Source: Labilibaculum euxinicum
GTDB lineage: Bacteria; Bacteroidota; Bacteroidia; Bacteroidales; Marinifilaceae
Assembly: GCF_009795715.1 (NCBI RefSeq)
Contig: NZ_WTCR01000010.1
Span: 124,001-188,000, forward strand
DNA length: 64,000 bases
Direction: 5' to 3'
This document shows, piece by piece, positions 44,145-52,518 of the stretch. Every line of letters starts with the position of its first letter. Position 1 is the first letter of the stretch. The translations under genes and the position numbers were made by a program. The notes below the pieces were generated by a model. That model was not told where the DNA came from and searched no databases. It saw only the letters and a list, made by a program, of their open reading frames with translations.

Positions 44145-45287
44145 ATGGCTAGACTCTTTACACAGGTATTCATCATATTATTATGGCTGTTGACAAGTCA
44201 ATATTCATTATTGGCACAAGATTTTAATACGCCGTTTTTACATTATAAAGAATTTCAAAAAGCTGACAGTAATAAATTATTTTTACGATTTGAAAATTTC
44301 AATTTTGTGAAAAACAATGAGTATTCCGGCACTTTCTCCAATGGAACAACCTGGATCGGCTACTCAGCAACACCAAAATTGGTTTATTATCCATCTTCTA
44401 AAATTCGAATTGAAGCTGGAGTGCGGTTTCAGCAATATTCAGGACGAACAAACTTTAATGAAACACAAGCAATATTCTCTGTAAACTATCAAGCCTCAAG
44501 TAAAGTCAATTTAATTTTAGGAGGCTTAAACCAAAACAACAACCATATGCTTTCAGAGCCCATGTTCGAGCCGGAAAAGTTTTTTACAGATAAAGCAGAA
44601 AGTGGAATTCAACTTTTGTATCATACAAAACGATTAAAACTTGACACATGGATTAATTGGGAACAATTCATCTTAAAAGGGGATCCTTTTCAGGAAAAAT
44701 TCACTTTCGGAATTTCAAGCAGCTATCAATTAAATAATACATCTTCACAAAACAGACTATCTATACCTGTTCAAATTCTTTTCGCACACAGAGGCGGTGA
44801 AATTGACTCTTCCGACGAATCCGTTCAAACCATTGGCAACTTTTCATCCGGCCTTGATTTTTTAAGAAAAGTTGAAAATTCCAGATTTACTTCATGGTAT
44901 ATCAGAGCTTTAGCTTATTACGTCAGCGACAACTCCTCTGTTAGAGAATTCCTTTTTAATAAAGGACATGCTTTTTACCCGCAGATTGGCATTAACACGA
45001 AACATTCTCAATTTAGACTAGGATATTGGTATGCATATCATTTCATTGCCTCAAGAGGTTCAGAATTATTTCAATCAATATCCTATAGCAAACCCGGTTC
45101 ATATCAAAACAGAAGAGAACTGGCTACCTTTAAGTATTTTTATGAGCGGAAGATAAGTAAAGGCATCCATTTGGGAGGAAAAATTGATTTATATTATAAT
45201 CCAGTCAATTCAAATGCGAATTACGCCACAGCAATCTATCTAAGAATCAATGGAGATTTCTTTCTGAAAAAAATTAGCTGGAATTAA
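44145..45287 (+). CDS. Outer membrane beta-barrel-like protein of unknown function
   Basis: The protein has 380 residues. A signal peptide (FIILLWLLTSQYSLLAQ) is followed by many alternating amphipathic strands with aromatic ends (IRIEAGVRFQQYSG, VNLILGGLNQNNNH, FRLGYWYAYHFIASRG, LYYNPVNSNANYATAIYLRI). The chain ends ...FFLKKISWN. This fits an outer membrane barrel, but I know no family. It stands between the PspC operon terminator and a converging glycosylase gene. Confidence 0.7.
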   Translation: MARLFTQVFIILLWLLTSQYSLLAQDFNTPFLHYKEFQKADSNKLFLRFENFNFVKNNEYSGTFSNGTTWIGYSATPKLVYYPSSKIRIEAGVRFQQYSGRTNFNETQAIFSVNYQASSKVNLILGGLNQNNNHMLSEPMFEPEKFFTDKAESGIQLLYHTKRLKLDTWINWEQFILKGDPFQEKFTFGISSSYQLNNTSSQNRLSIPVQILFAHRGGEIDSSDESVQTIGNFSSGLDFLRKVENSRFTSWYIRALAYYVSDNSSVREFLFNKGHAFYPQIGINTKHSQFRLGYWYAYHFIASRGSELFQSISYSKPGSYQNRRELATFKYFYERKISKGIHLGGKIDLYYNPVNSNANYATAIYLRINGDFFLKKISWN

Positions 45288-45808
45288 AGCTTTGCTTTCT
45301 CAATTTTATAACGATACAACTTGTTTTTCCAAATATCACCCGCATATTCCACATTAATTCTGGGATGAAGGGTATAATTGCATAACATGCCATCATCTTC
45401 CACCCAAATTCGATTCGAGTTCTCCAGATTCTCTCCATAAAAACTCTTATTCAACTTCAATTGCTGTCCGATTTTACCAGGACCATCAATTCCTTCAACA
45501 CCACGAATTAATATTGCCTGAGCTTGATTCTTTTTCCCGGTTACAATATTCAGCATCCAATACATCCCGTAAATTAGATAAACATAGACACAGCCACCGC
45601 AAGAATACATAACCTCTGTTCTTTTAGTACGCCCTTTTGATGCGTGAGAGGCCAAATCCACCTCCCCCACGTACATTTCAATTTCTGTTATTCGAAACCG
45701 CTCTTCTTTCATTGTATCAAATTTTCTCACAATAATTTTTCCGACCAGATGATGGGCAACAATATGGATATCCTTCAGAAAAAAATCTCTTTTTAATCGA
45801 ACACTCAT
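45284..45808 (-). CDS. 3-methyladenine DNA glycosylase (AAG/MPG family)
   Basis: The product has 174 residues from ATG 45808 (MSVRLKRDFFLKDIHIVAHH). A TTG three codons earlier is possible. The catalytic region ITEIEMYVGEVDLASHASKG contains the water-activating glutamate, and YVYLIYGMYWMLNIVTG and LIRGVEGIDGPGKIGQ complete the AAG signature. It removes alkylated purines in base excision repair. The stop codon overlaps that of the converging outer membrane gene by four bases. Confidence 0.94.
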   Translation of the reverse strand: MSVRLKRDFFLKDIHIVAHHLVGKIIVRKFDTMKEERFRITEIEMYVGEVDLASHASKGRTKRTEVMYSCGGCVYVYLIYGMYWMLNIVTGKKNQAQAILIRGVEGIDGPGKIGQQLKLNKSFYGENLENSNRIWVEDDGMLCNYTLHPRINVEYAGDIWKNKLYRYKIEKAKL

Positions 45809-45928
45809 TCGTTTCAATATTTTTAATTACCAAATGTAAAACTCCTTAGTTCCTGCATATCAAATCTTCCAATTGCAATTCTTTCCAAAAAAATACTAAA
45901 AAGAGACTTCAAAAATAAATTTATTTCA

Positions 45929-45936
45929 TACTTTTG
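45929..45936 (+). promoter_or_regulatory. Distal promoter box before rplM
   Basis: TACTTTTG in a context (CAAAAATAAA... TACTTTTGCAG) that nearly matches the typA promoter box at 38154. It would start a transcript near 45943 with a leader of about 270 nt to rplM. No upstream TTG element is well placed. Confidence 0.4.
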
Positions 45937-45952
45937 CAGAGAAATTGTAACG

Positions 45953-46054
45953 ATGGGCTTACTTACTATGACTCCCTACCCCAACAACTTGATTCTACTA
46001 CCCTTAGCAAGTAAAGGATTCATTATTGGGAAATATATCAATTTGATTTTTTGA
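45953..46054 (+). CDS. Candidate leader ORF, 33 codons
   Basis: ATG 45953, TGA 46052-46054. The peptide begins MGLLTMTPYPNNLILLPLAS and ends INLIF. It lies just after the distal promoter box and before the proximal rplM promoter. The hydrophobic composition is compatible with a short membrane peptide or chance. Evidence is weak. Confidence 0.2.
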   Translation: MGLLTMTPYPNNLILLPLASKGFIIGKYINLIF

Positions 46055-46127
46055 CAGACTTAACTCCTCCACATTACCCGATTATCCACATCAGGTTAAG
46101 TTCTTCATCAATAAATCGTTAAAAAAA

Positions 46128-46158
46128 TTGGTGTATTTATAGGATTCTTGTACTTTTG
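46128..46158 (+). promoter_or_regulatory. Proximal promoter of rplM-rpsI
   Basis: TTG at 46128-46130, a 20 bp spacer, then TACTTTTG at 46151-46158. The predicted start is about 48 nt before the GTG start codon. Confidence 0.65.
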
Positions 46159-46212
46159 CAAGCCAAATTGGAATAATTGTATTAAAAGTATTATTTATTA
46201 AAAGTTTTTAAC

Positions 46213-46668
46213 GTGGATACATTAAGTTACAAAACAGTTTCTGCAAACAAAGCAACTGCTACTAAAGAGTGGATTGTTATTGATGCAGCAGATCAGGTGT
46301 TAGGTAGACTTAGCTCTAAAGTAGCAAAGCTGATTAGAGGTAAATACAAACCTAATTACACTCCTCATGTTGACTGTGGAGACAACGTGATTATTATCAA
46401 TGCTGAGAAAGTACGTATGACTGGAAATAAAATGACAGACAGAAAGTATTTTTCTTACACCGGACACCCAGGTGGACAAAGAATTAAAACTCCAGCTGAT
46501 CTTTTGGCGAAACACCCAGAAAGATTAATTGAGAAGGCTGTTAAAGGTATGCTTCCAAAAAATCGTTTAGGAAGAACTCTTTACACAAACCTATATGTAG
46601 TTGTAGGTCCTGAGCACAAACACGAAGCTCAGCAGCCAAAAAAATTAGATTTAAACACAATTAAATAA
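46213..46668 (+). CDS. rplM: 50S ribosomal protein L13
   Basis: The protein has 151 residues. It starts with GTG at 46213, giving MDTLSYKTVSANKATATKEW, the usual Bacteroidota L13 N-terminus. The family motifs IDAADQVLGRLSSKVAKLIRG, YSYTGHPGG-like FSYTGHPGGQRIKTP and KGMLPKNRLGRTLYTNLYVV are present. L13 is an early-assembly large-subunit protein. It is six bases upstream of rpsI, the universal L13-S9 pair. A GTG start may keep expression balanced. Confidence 0.98.
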   Translation: MDTLSYKTVSANKATATKEWIVIDAADQVLGRLSSKVAKLIRGKYKPNYTPHVDCGDNVIIINAEKVRMTGNKMTDRKYFSYTGHPGGQRIKTPADLLAKHPERLIEKAVKGMLPKNRLGRTLYTNLYVVVGPEHKHEAQQPKKLDLNTIK

Positions 46669-46674
46669 GTAGGT

Positions 46675-47061
46675 ATGGAAGTTATTAATGCTATTGGACG
46701 TAGAAAAGCAGCTGTTGCCCGTGTATACGTAAGCGAAGGTAAAGGTCAGATTACCATCAACAAAAAAGAGCTTAAAGAGTACTTTACTACCGGAACTCTA
46801 CAGTATATCGTAAAGCAACCTTTAAACCTTTTAGAGGTAGCTGAAAAATACGACATCAAAGTAAATCTTGATGGTGGTGGAGTTACAGGTCAAGCAGAAG
46901 CTCTTCGTTTGGCAATCTCCAGAGCACTTGTTAAAATTGATGCAGAATCAAAATCAGCACTAAGAACTGCTGGTTTCATGACTCGCGATCCTCGTGAGGT
47001 TGAACGTAAAAAACCAGGTCAACCTAAAGCACGTAAGAAATTTCAATTTAGCAAGCGTTAA
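46675..47061 (+). CDS. rpsI: 30S ribosomal protein S9
   Basis: The protein has 128 residues. It shows INAIGRRKAAVARVYV, VTGQAEALRLAISRALVKI and the C-terminal KKPGQPKARKKFQFSKR, whose final SKR reaches the decoding centre in the ribosome. It follows rplM by six bases and is in the same operon. Confidence 0.98.
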   Translation: MEVINAIGRRKAAVARVYVSEGKGQITINKKELKEYFTTGTLQYIVKQPLNLLEVAEKYDIKVNLDGGGVTGQAEALRLAISRALVKIDAESKSALRTAGFMTRDPREVERKKPGQPKARKKFQFSKR

Positions 47062-47069
47062 AATTTTTG

Positions 47070-47129
47070 TGGCAAGTTTAGTATCTAAATTGGTAAGACT
47101 TCGATTTTCGAACTACTTAGCAATTGCCA
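47070..47129 (+). ncRNA. Candidate structured RNA leader of rpsB
   Basis: The 101 bp between rpsI and rpsB contain a potential three-way junction. An outer stem pairs TGGCAA (47070-47075) with TTGCCA (47124-47129). A first hairpin pairs TTTAG with CTAAA around TAT (47077-47089). A second hairpin pairs TAAG with CTTA (47094-47097, 47116-47119) and TTCGA with TCGAA around TTT (47100-47112). The rpsB start is 34 bases after the outer stem. This is a plausible ribosomal-protein leader, by analogy with other autoregulated rpsB leaders, but pairing is judged by eye. Confidence 0.5.
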
Positions 47130-47162
47130 TAAAATGAATGTAAACGATTAAAAAAAACAAAA

Positions 47163-48041
47163 ATGTCAAATACAACATTTGAAGAATTATTAGAAGCAGG
47201 TTGCCATTTTGGTCACTTGACTAGAAAATGGAATCCAAAAATGGCTCCTTATATTTTCATGGAGCGCAATGGAATTCACATTATCGACTTGCACAAAACA
47301 GCTGTAAAGCTGGATGATGCCGCCGCAGCATTGAAACAAATCGCTAAATCAGGAAGAAAAATTCTATTTGTTGCTACTAAAAAGCAAGCAAAATCAATCG
47401 TTTCTGAAAAAGTAGCAGCAGTAAATATGCCATATGTAACTGAGCGTTGGCCAGGTGGTATGTTAACTAACTTCCCTACTATCAGAAAGGCTGTTAAGAA
47501 AATGTCTACCATTGACAAAATGGAAGGTGACGGAACTCTTAACCACCTGTCTAAAAGAGAAAGACTACAAGTATCTCGTCAAAGAGCTAAGTTGGAAAAA
47601 AACTTAGGTAGTATTGTTGATCTGACCAGATTACCGGCAGCTCTATTTGTAGTTGATGTAATGAAAGAATATATCGCTGTTAAAGAAGCAAACCGTTTGG
47701 GTATTCCTGTTTTCGCAATGGTTGATACAAACTCAAGCCCAGATGGTATTGATTTCGTAGTTCCTTGTAATGATGACGCTTCCAGCTCTGTCTCTATCAT
47801 TCTTGACATTGTAACCGCTTCTATTAAAGAAGGTTTATCGGAAAGAAAAGTAGAAAAAGATAGTGAATCAACTGAAAAGAAAGCTTCTAAGCCTAAAAAA
47901 GCTAAGAAAGCAGATGCTCCTGCCAAAGAAGCACCAGTTACTGAAGTTGCTCCAGCTGTAGAAGTTGCACCAGAAGCTCCAGTTGCAGAAACGACTCCAG
48001 AAGCTCCGGCTACTGAAGAAGAAAAGAATGATAAGGAATAA
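47163..48041 (+). CDS. rpsB: 30S ribosomal protein S2 with a C-terminal extension
   Basis: The protein has 292 residues. It opens with TTFEELLEAGCHFGHLTRKW and has GIHIIDLHKTAVKLDDA, FVATKKQAKSIV and ANRLGIPVFAMVDTNSSPDG, all typical of S2. After the usual fold ends near residue 225, the chain continues with about 65 residues of low-complexity sequence rich in K, A, E and P (KKASKPKKAKKADAPAKEAP, then repeated EVAPEAPV-like units). E. coli S2 has 241 residues, so this tail is an addition. The gene precedes tsf by 26 bp. Confidence 0.97.
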   Translation: MSNTTFEELLEAGCHFGHLTRKWNPKMAPYIFMERNGIHIIDLHKTAVKLDDAAAALKQIAKSGRKILFVATKKQAKSIVSEKVAAVNMPYVTERWPGGMLTNFPTIRKAVKKMSTIDKMEGDGTLNHLSKRERLQVSRQRAKLEKNLGSIVDLTRLPAALFVVDVMKEYIAVKEANRLGIPVFAMVDTNSSPDGIDFVVPCNDDASSSVSIILDIVTASIKEGLSERKVEKDSESTEKKASKPKKAKKADAPAKEAPVTEVAPAVEVAPEAPVAETTPEAPATEEEKNDKE

Positions 48042-48067
48042 TTAACTAACAAAAAATTAGATATATC

Positions 48068-48892
48068 ATGTCTATTAAAGCAGCAGACGTAGCCAAATTG
48101 CGTAAAGCAACTGGCGCAGGAATGATGGATTGTAAAAATGCTCTTACTGAAGCTGAAGGGGATTTTGACGCAGCGGTAAGCATTATTCGTAAAAAAGGAA
48201 TGGCGATTGCTAATAAACGTGCCGACAGAGAAGCAACTGAAGGTGTTGTATTAGCAAAAGTTTCTGAAGATAAAAAAAGTGGTGTAATGATCACTCTAAA
48301 CTGTGAAACTGACTTCGTTGCGAAGAATGATAGTTTCGTAGAATTTGCAACTAAAATTCTTGATTTAGCTTTGGCAAACATGCCTGCAGATCTTGAAGCT
48401 TTGAAAGCTTTAGAGCTTGAAGGAAGAAAAGTTGAAGAACACGTTACTGAGCAAACCGGTGTTATCGGTGAGAAAATCGATTTGAGTTTCTTTGGTAAAA
48501 TGGAAGCAGAATATTCTGTTGCCTATATTCATGCAGGAAACAAATTATCTACTATGATTGGTTTTAACAAATCAATGGATGAGCAAATGGCCCGAGACGT
48601 TGCTATGCAAGCTGCAGCTATGGCTCCAATTAGTATTGATAAGGATGATGTTGCTGCTGATGTAGTTGCAAAAGAACTTGAAATCGCAAAAGAAAAAGCT
48701 CGTTTAGAAGGAAAACCTGAGGCTATGCTTGATAAAATTGCACAAGGCCGATTGGTTAAATTCTTTAAAGAATCAACATTATTGAACCAGGACTTTGTTA
48801 AAAACAACAAGCAAACTGTTAAGCAGTATCTTGCTGAATCTGACAAAGATTTAACTGTGACGAAAATGATGCGTTTCACATTAAATGCTTAA
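48068..48892 (+). CDS. tsf: Translation elongation factor Ts
   Basis: The protein has 274 residues. The N-terminal UBA-like domain reads DVAKLRKATGAGMMDCKNAL, followed by GDFDAAVSIIRKKGMAIANKRADREATEG, and the core block NCETDFVAKNDSFVEFA that contacts EF-Tu. EF-Ts exchanges GDP for GTP on EF-Tu. The pairing rpsB-tsf is conserved across bacteria. A terminator follows. Confidence 0.98.
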   Translation: MSIKAADVAKLRKATGAGMMDCKNALTEAEGDFDAAVSIIRKKGMAIANKRADREATEGVVLAKVSEDKKSGVMITLNCETDFVAKNDSFVEFATKILDLALANMPADLEALKALELEGRKVEEHVTEQTGVIGEKIDLSFFGKMEAEYSVAYIHAGNKLSTMIGFNKSMDEQMARDVAMQAAAMAPISIDKDDVAADVVAKELEIAKEKARLEGKPEAMLDKIAQGRLVKFFKESTLLNQDFVKNNKQTVKQYLAESDKDLTVTKMMRFTLNA

Positions 48893-48911
48893 TACAATTA
48901 TTATTACATAT

Positions 48912-48945
48912 AAAAAGAGTTCCTTTCCGGAACTCTTTTTTTTTA
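48912..48945 (+). terminator. Intrinsic terminator of the rplM-tsf block
   Basis: AAAAAGAGTTCC and GGAACTCTTTTT form a perfect 12 bp stem followed by more Ts. Confidence 0.92.
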
Positions 48946-48991
48946 TCTTATCGTAGAATTTTCTCAACTTTGGGTATAAAAATCTGAAAGA

Positions 48992-49702
48992 ATGGTTAAA
49001 TACAAACGTATACTGCTAAAATTAAGCGGCGAATCATTAATGGGTGATCAACAATATGGAATTGATTCACAACGATTAAGTGACTATGCCGAACAAATTA
49101 AAGAAATAACTGATCTAGGTGTTCAAGTTGGAATCGTAATTGGCGGCGGTAATATTTTTCGCGGGCTAAGCGGTGCAGCTAAAGGTTTCGACCGTGTAAA
49201 AGGCGATTCGATGGGAATGCTGGCTACAGTAATTAACAGCCTTGCTCTTAACTCCGCATTGGAAGCCATTCAATGCAAATCAAGGGTTTTAACAGCCATT
49301 CGAATGGAACCAATTGGTGAATTCTATTCAAAGCAAAAAGCGGTAGACTACCTTTCAGAAGGTTGTGTTACGATCTTCTCTGCCGGAACAGGTAATCCAT
49401 ATTTCACAACAGATACTGGCTCTTCGCTTCGAGGAATTGAAATAGAAGCTGACGTAATGCTTAAAGGAACCCGTGTTGACGGCATTTATACTGCTGATCC
49501 TGAAAAAGACAGTACTGCTACAAAATTTGAAACCATTACCTTCGATGAAATCTATCACAAAGATTTGAGAGTTATGGATTTAACTGCAACAACAATGTGT
49601 AAAGAAAACAATTTACCAATAATTGTTTTTGATATGGATACAAAAGGAAATTTAAAGCAAGTGATTGAAGGTGAAAATATTGGAACATTAGTTCACAATT
49701 AA
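48992..49702 (+). CDS. pyrH: Uridylate kinase
   Basis: The protein has 236 residues. UMP kinase motifs are visible: KRILLKLSGESLMG, GVQVGIVIGGGNIFRGL, DSMGMLATVINSLAL and AGTGNPYFTTDT, with DVMLKGTRVDGIYTADPEKD at the ATP site. It converts UMP to UDP and is an essential hexameric enzyme of pyrimidine synthesis. Between tsf and frr the order tsf-pyrH-frr is conserved in many bacteria. No strong promoter box is visible before it, only CAACTTTG near 48964. Confidence 0.97.
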   Translation: MVKYKRILLKLSGESLMGDQQYGIDSQRLSDYAEQIKEITDLGVQVGIVIGGGNIFRGLSGAAKGFDRVKGDSMGMLATVINSLALNSALEAIQCKSRVLTAIRMEPIGEFYSKQKAVDYLSEGCVTIFSAGTGNPYFTTDTGSSLRGIEIEADVMLKGTRVDGIYTADPEKDSTATKFETITFDEIYHKDLRVMDLTATTMCKENNLPIIVFDMDTKGNLKQVIEGENIGTLVHN

Positions 49703-49780
49703 CAGCCAAAAGCTCTTTACTACTGATACATTTTAGTTTTAGTAAAAAAGGACTATCTTTATTTCATCATAGATTTTTGC

Positions 49781-49788
49781 TATTTTTG
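49781..49788 (+). promoter_or_regulatory. Promoter box upstream of frr
   Basis: TATTTTTG matches TAnnTTTG, 48 bp before the frr ATG. No clear upstream TTG is well placed. Confidence 0.4.
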
Positions 49789-49835
49789 TAAGCACTATAC
49801 ATTGATCAATAAAAACATATAAAAATCTTTCTCCG

Positions 49836-50399
49836 ATGAATGAAGAAGTTCAAATGTATCTGGATGATACGCAGGAAAGGATGGAAGCGGCTGTTGACCA
49901 TCTTGAAAAAGAATTAGTGAAAATTCGTGCTGGAAGAGCAAATCCAAGCATGTTGAATGGTGTAATGGTGGATTACTACGGAAGCTTGACTCCTCTTGCT
50001 CAGGTTGCCAACCTAAGTGTACCTGATCCTAGAACAATTGCTATTCAGCCTTGGGAAAAACCAATGATTGTACAAATCGAAAAAGCGATTATGAATTCAA
50101 ATTTGGGATTTAATCCGGATAATAACGGAGAATTAATCAGAATTCATATTCCTCCTTTGACCGAAGAACGCAGAAACGACTTGGTAAAACAGGCTAAAGC
50201 TGAATGTGAACACGCCAAAGTTAGCGTCCGAAATGCCAGAAGAGATACCAATGTTGAATTAAAAAAACTGGTGAAAGATGGTTTGTCGGAAGATATTGAA
50301 AAAGATGCAGAAGCTTTTGTTCAAAAGCTTACCGACACATTCAGCAAGAAAATTGATGACTTGCTGGTTGAAAAAGAGAAAGATATCATGACCATATAA
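49836..50399 (+). CDS. frr: Ribosome recycling factor
   Basis: The protein has 187 residues, the usual length. The signature block KELVKIRAGRANPSMLNGVMVDYYG, LSVPDPRTIAIQPWEKPMI and the closing helix (DTFSKKIDDLLVEKEKDIMT) are present. RRF with EF-G splits post-termination ribosomes. A terminator shared with the converging BtpA-family gene follows. Confidence 0.98.
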   Translation: MNEEVQMYLDDTQERMEAAVDHLEKELVKIRAGRANPSMLNGVMVDYYGSLTPLAQVANLSVPDPRTIAIQPWEKPMIVQIEKAIMNSNLGFNPDNNGELIRIHIPPLTEERRNDLVKQAKAECEHAKVSVRNARRDTNVELKKLVKDGLSEDIEKDAEAFVQKLTDTFSKKIDDLLVEKEKDIMTI

Positions 50400-50405
50400 T
50401 AATTG

Positions 50406-50434
50406 AAAAAAGCTGCCGGTTGGCAGCTTTTTTT
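50406..50434. terminator. Intrinsic terminator of frr, usable on both strands
   Basis: AAAAAAGCTGCC and GGCAGCTTTTTT form a perfect 12 bp stem with a short loop; A and T tracts on both sides make it work for the converging minus-strand gene too. Confidence 0.9.
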
Positions 50435-50441
50435 ACAATTA

Positions 50442-51230
50442 TTAGTTTCTTAATTTCTTAACTATCTGCATAAATATTTTCAATCGCTCATCAGAAATGT
50501 CATTCTCCCAATATCCATCTTCCTTAAAATGCGAACCGACAATAAAAGCAGAAGCATAATCCCAATACTCCGAAAGATTCTCAGCAGTAATACCTGATCC
50601 AATTAATACTGGAATATGAATTTTATCCTTCAGGCTTTTTAATTCGTGCAAATAAACAGTTTTCCCTGTTGAAGAGCCTGTAATAATAACTCCATCACTT
50701 AAGAAAAATTCGGCAGCCTCCGCTGTTTCTGCAATATCAACATCCGCAGTAATGGCATGTGAGCTGTGCTTCTTTTTAATATCTGTAAACACAAAAACAT
50801 CATCTGCCCCAATCTCTTTTCGATAGCGCATCATCTCCCCGGCACAAGAATCAATATAACCCTCGTCGGCAACATGTCCAAATACAAAACCTTCGGCACG
50901 GATAAATTGAAAATTAGCCGCTTTTGCCACCGCCAGAGCTTCTTTATTCGCTCCTGCCAATATTTGAATTCCTAAAGGTAATTTTACCGCATCACGCACT
51001 GCTTTTGCAACAACTGCCATAGCTGCTGTTATTTCCGGCCCCACCGAACCTTTTAGGTAAGGAACGTCGTGCATATTCTCAATCATGACTGCATCCAAAC
51101 CGGCTGTTTCATACTGCCTGGCTTCTTTTACAGCAAGTTCACAAATCTTTGCCAAGGAATATTTATTCTTCGGCGTTCCAGGCAATGCCTGAACATGCAC
51201 CATTCCGATGATCGACTTATTAAGCTTCAT
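50442..51230 (-). CDS. BtpA/SgcQ family protein
   Basis: The protein has 262 residues. It has a TIM-barrel pattern: SIIGMVHVQALPGTP, GLDAVMIENMHDVPYL, PLGIQILAGANKEALAVAKA, FIRAEGFVFGHVADEGYID, VFTDIKKKHSSHA, DGVIITGSSTG and PVLIGSGITAENL. This is the BtpA family, named for photosystem I biogenesis in cyanobacteria but widespread in non-phototrophs, where SgcQ members lie in sugar operons. A photosystem role is excluded here. It is monocistronic and converges with frr. Confidence 0.9.
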   Translation of the reverse strand: MKLNKSIIGMVHVQALPGTPKNKYSLAKICELAVKEARQYETAGLDAVMIENMHDVPYLKGSVGPEITAAMAVVAKAVRDAVKLPLGIQILAGANKEALAVAKAANFQFIRAEGFVFGHVADEGYIDSCAGEMMRYRKEIGADDVFVFTDIKKKHSSHAITADVDIAETAEAAEFFLSDGVIITGSSTGKTVYLHELKSLKDKIHIPVLIGSGITAENLSEYWDYASAFIVGSHFKEDGYWENDISDERLKIFMQIVKKLRN

Positions 51231-51283
51231 ATTTTAAGGATTTGAGATATCAAAATTAAGATATGAGATCATTAAAACATTAT

Positions 51284-52294
51284 TTAGTTACTTTCTAGAA
51301 TCTTAAACAACTCATCCAATTTTGGGGTGAGAATGATCTCAGTTCTACGATTTTTACTACGACCTTCGGCGGTTGCATTAGTACCAATCGGCACGTATTT
51401 ACTACGACCCGCAACGGTAAGTCTTTCAGCATCAATTCCAGCATTTAAAATCAGTATCCTAACAATCGATGTTGCTCTTTTCACACTTAAATCCCAGTTG
51501 TCTTTTAGCTCACCGCTGCCCTTGTAAGGAACATTGTCGGTATGACCTTCAATCATTACATTAATATCTTTGTTTTGGGACAATACACCTGCCAAATGCC
51601 CTAATGCTTCCACTCCTCTTTGATCCACCTGATAACTTCCCGATTTAAAAAGGAGTTTTTCATCCATAGAGACATAAACCTTTCCATTTTTAGTAGTGAT
51701 AGACAAACCATTGCCTTCAAATCCGGTAAGGGCATTCATTACCTTTTGTTTTAAAGCCTTTACGGCCTCATCTTTTCTATTTAAAGCCGATTCCAACTCC
51801 TGCAATCGCTTATCTCTCCGGTTCAATTCAGACTGTAAAGTATCAAGGGTTCGTTTGCGGGCATCCATTTCTTTTTCCAATGAAAGAACCTCGTCTTCGC
51901 GCAATCTCAATTCATTTTGAGCTTTTTTAATCTGACCTAATAAAGCTTTGGTTTCTTTCGCATTTCCGGCCTGCATTCCTGCCAATTGATTTAGTAAATC
52001 CTGATTACTCTTTTCAATTCTACTTAATCGTTCCCGTGCAGACTGAAGACGCCTTGATATCAGCAATGTATCGGCAAGAATATTTTTATATTTTCCATCT
52101 AAAACCTCAAGTTTTCCACTCAATTCATTATTCAATTCGCTTAGCGTGAGATTTTTTTCCTTTTCCATCTCCAATTCGTCCTGACAGTTTTGCTGCTTAG
52201 ATTGGAGTTCTTGAAATTGTCTTGTCGGAACACAAGAAAAGCATAGAAAAACTGATGCTAAAATAAATACCAGCTGACTCGTTTTTTTGAACAT
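51284..52294 (-). CDS. OmpA family lipoprotein with coiled-coil region
   Basis: The protein has 336 residues. The signal ends in a lipobox (SVFLCFSC then VPTRQFQEL). Residues 30-195 form a long coiled coil rich in K, E, L, R and Q. Residues 205-330 form an OmpA C-terminal peptidoglycan-binding domain with VMIEGHTDNVPYKGSGELKD and WDLSVKRATSIVRILI, then RTEIILTP. It should anchor the outer membrane to peptidoglycan. It is followed downstream by the BtpA-family gene after 53 bp. Confidence 0.9.
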   Translation of the reverse strand: MFKKTSQLVFILASVFLCFSCVPTRQFQELQSKQQNCQDELEMEKEKNLTLSELNNELSGKLEVLDGKYKNILADTLLISRRLQSARERLSRIEKSNQDLLNQLAGMQAGNAKETKALLGQIKKAQNELRLREDEVLSLEKEMDARKRTLDTLQSELNRRDKRLQELESALNRKDEAVKALKQKVMNALTGFEGNGLSITTKNGKVYVSMDEKLLFKSGSYQVDQRGVEALGHLAGVLSQNKDINVMIEGHTDNVPYKGSGELKDNWDLSVKRATSIVRILILNAGIDAERLTVAGRSKYVPIGTNATAEGRSKNRRTEIILTPKLDELFKILESN

Positions 52295-52518
52295 GTTTAA
52301 ATTGTACTTTTGTTAGTAATGAAACTTGCAATTACACAAGCAAATATAAGAATCTGACATGGTATCGTCATCACCAGACAGAAGAATACTTTAGTTTTTA
52401 TTATTATCTTCGTCAATATTTTTCTTCCAGAATAATCTGTTTATCCGCTATCAGTTGAAAAAAATGATTGGGAAACAAATTCTTATTCTGTTAAACGATT
52501 AAAAAGGGGATTTCGTAC

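Larger units (their letters stand above)
45809..46212. other. Leader region of the rplM operon
   Basis: About 404 bp. Two promoter boxes are visible: TACTTTTG at 45929-45936 and TTG-N20-TACTTTTG at 46128-46158. Between them are a 33-codon ORF (45953-46054) and a 7 bp inverted repeat ACTTAAC / GTTAAGT (46058-46064 and 46095-46101). No tRNA or known riboswitch is apparent. Confidence 0.6.
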
